Below are positions 12,507 through 12,676 of a DNA stretch of 12,676 bases, in pieces (positions within the stretch are counted from its first letter, which is position 1; the number at the start of each line of letters is the position of its first letter). Origin of the DNA: Streptomyces violaceus. Its GTDB lineage: Bacteria; Actinomycetota; Actinomycetes; Streptomycetales; Streptomycetaceae. Below the pieces are notes generated by a model. That model was not told where the DNA came from. It ran no database searches and worked only from the letters and a program-made list of their open reading frames with translations. Both the position numbers and the translations under genes were made by a program. The DNA is taken from assembly GCA_000715635.1 (NCBI GenBank), contig KL569112.1, positions 739-13,414 on the forward strand, read 5' to 3'.

Positions 12507-12676
12507 CAGGCCTGCGGCTCGCTGCGGATCACCGCGAAGCGTGCCCCGTACGGGTCCGCGAGCTTGGCGAGGCGCCCGACGCCCGGCAGGTGCGTGGCGG
12601 GCAGGCGGATCGCGCCGCCCCGCTCCTGTGCCCGGGCGACGAGGGCGTCCGGGTCGGTGACCTCGAAGTACGGCAG
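12506..12676 (-). CDS. VOC (glyoxalase/bleomycin resistance) family protein, 3' part only
   Basis: Reading leftward from the window edge, the frame gives 56 residues beginning LPYFEVTDPDALVARAQERG and ending in a TGA at 12508-12506. The pattern of a YFEV strand, a helix with DALVARAQERGG, a strand with a proline, then G-RLAKLADPYGARFAVI is the typical C-terminal half of a vicinal-oxygen-chelate domain. The YFEV glutamate is a possible metal ligand. The start and N-terminal part lie outside the window, so the reaction cannot be told. It converges on the LacI-family repressor gene with a 39-base gap. Confidence 0.8.
   Translation of the reverse strand: MPYFEVTDPDALVARAQERGGAIRLPATHLPGVGRLAKLADPYGARFAVIRSEPQA

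Overview
The window is very GC-rich, with coding frames biased to G or C at third codon positions, GTG starts, purine-rich ribosome binding sites and divergent or convergent single genes. Together with a Streptomyces-type small laccase, this points to a Streptomyces or close relative. I see no tRNA, rRNA, CRISPR array, insertion sequence or phage gene. The gene content looks chromosomal and stable rather than recently acquired.

Layout. Bases 1-252 are mostly non-coding: possibly the first codons of a leftward gene, then an AT-rich promoter-like stretch and a perfect 16-bp palindrome. A zinc alcohol dehydrogenase of the formaldehyde-dehydrogenase-like type follows (253-1443, +). It converges on an ATP-dependent DNA ligase of the LigC type (1454-2518, -). 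Divergent from the ligase is a PAS-GAF-PP2C (SpoIIE-type) phosphatase (2676-4436, +). Next comes a stand-alone LigD-type polymerase/primase domain protein (4489-5517, +). The ligase and polymerase are end-joining repair enzymes split around the phosphatase, and both appear to be read from leaderless transcripts.

The most interesting part is 5504-11337. A two-gene leftward operon encodes a secreted ThuA plus PQQ-type sugar dehydrogenase fusion (7693-10170) and a secreted protein that joins a blue-copper cupredoxin, three Ig-like OmpL47-type repeats and a 3-keto-glycoside hydrolase (DUF1080) domain (5504-7696). The two reading frames overlap by four bases. Divergent from this operon is a Tat-exported two-domain laccase (10360-11337, +). 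Taken together, these domains suggest an extracytoplasmic sugar-oxidation chain. The dehydrogenase would oxidise a glycoside, the cupredoxin would carry the electrons, the DUF1080 domain would cleave the keto-glycoside, and the laccase could pass electrons to oxygen. The domains are visible in the sequence; the pathway is my inference.

Downstream of the laccase is a LacI-family sugar-responsive repressor (11417-12466, +). A perfect GAGAGCGCTCTC operator-like palindrome lies just upstream of it, so autoregulation is likely. The window ends in the 3' part of a leftward VOC/glyoxalase-family gene (12506 to beyond 12676).
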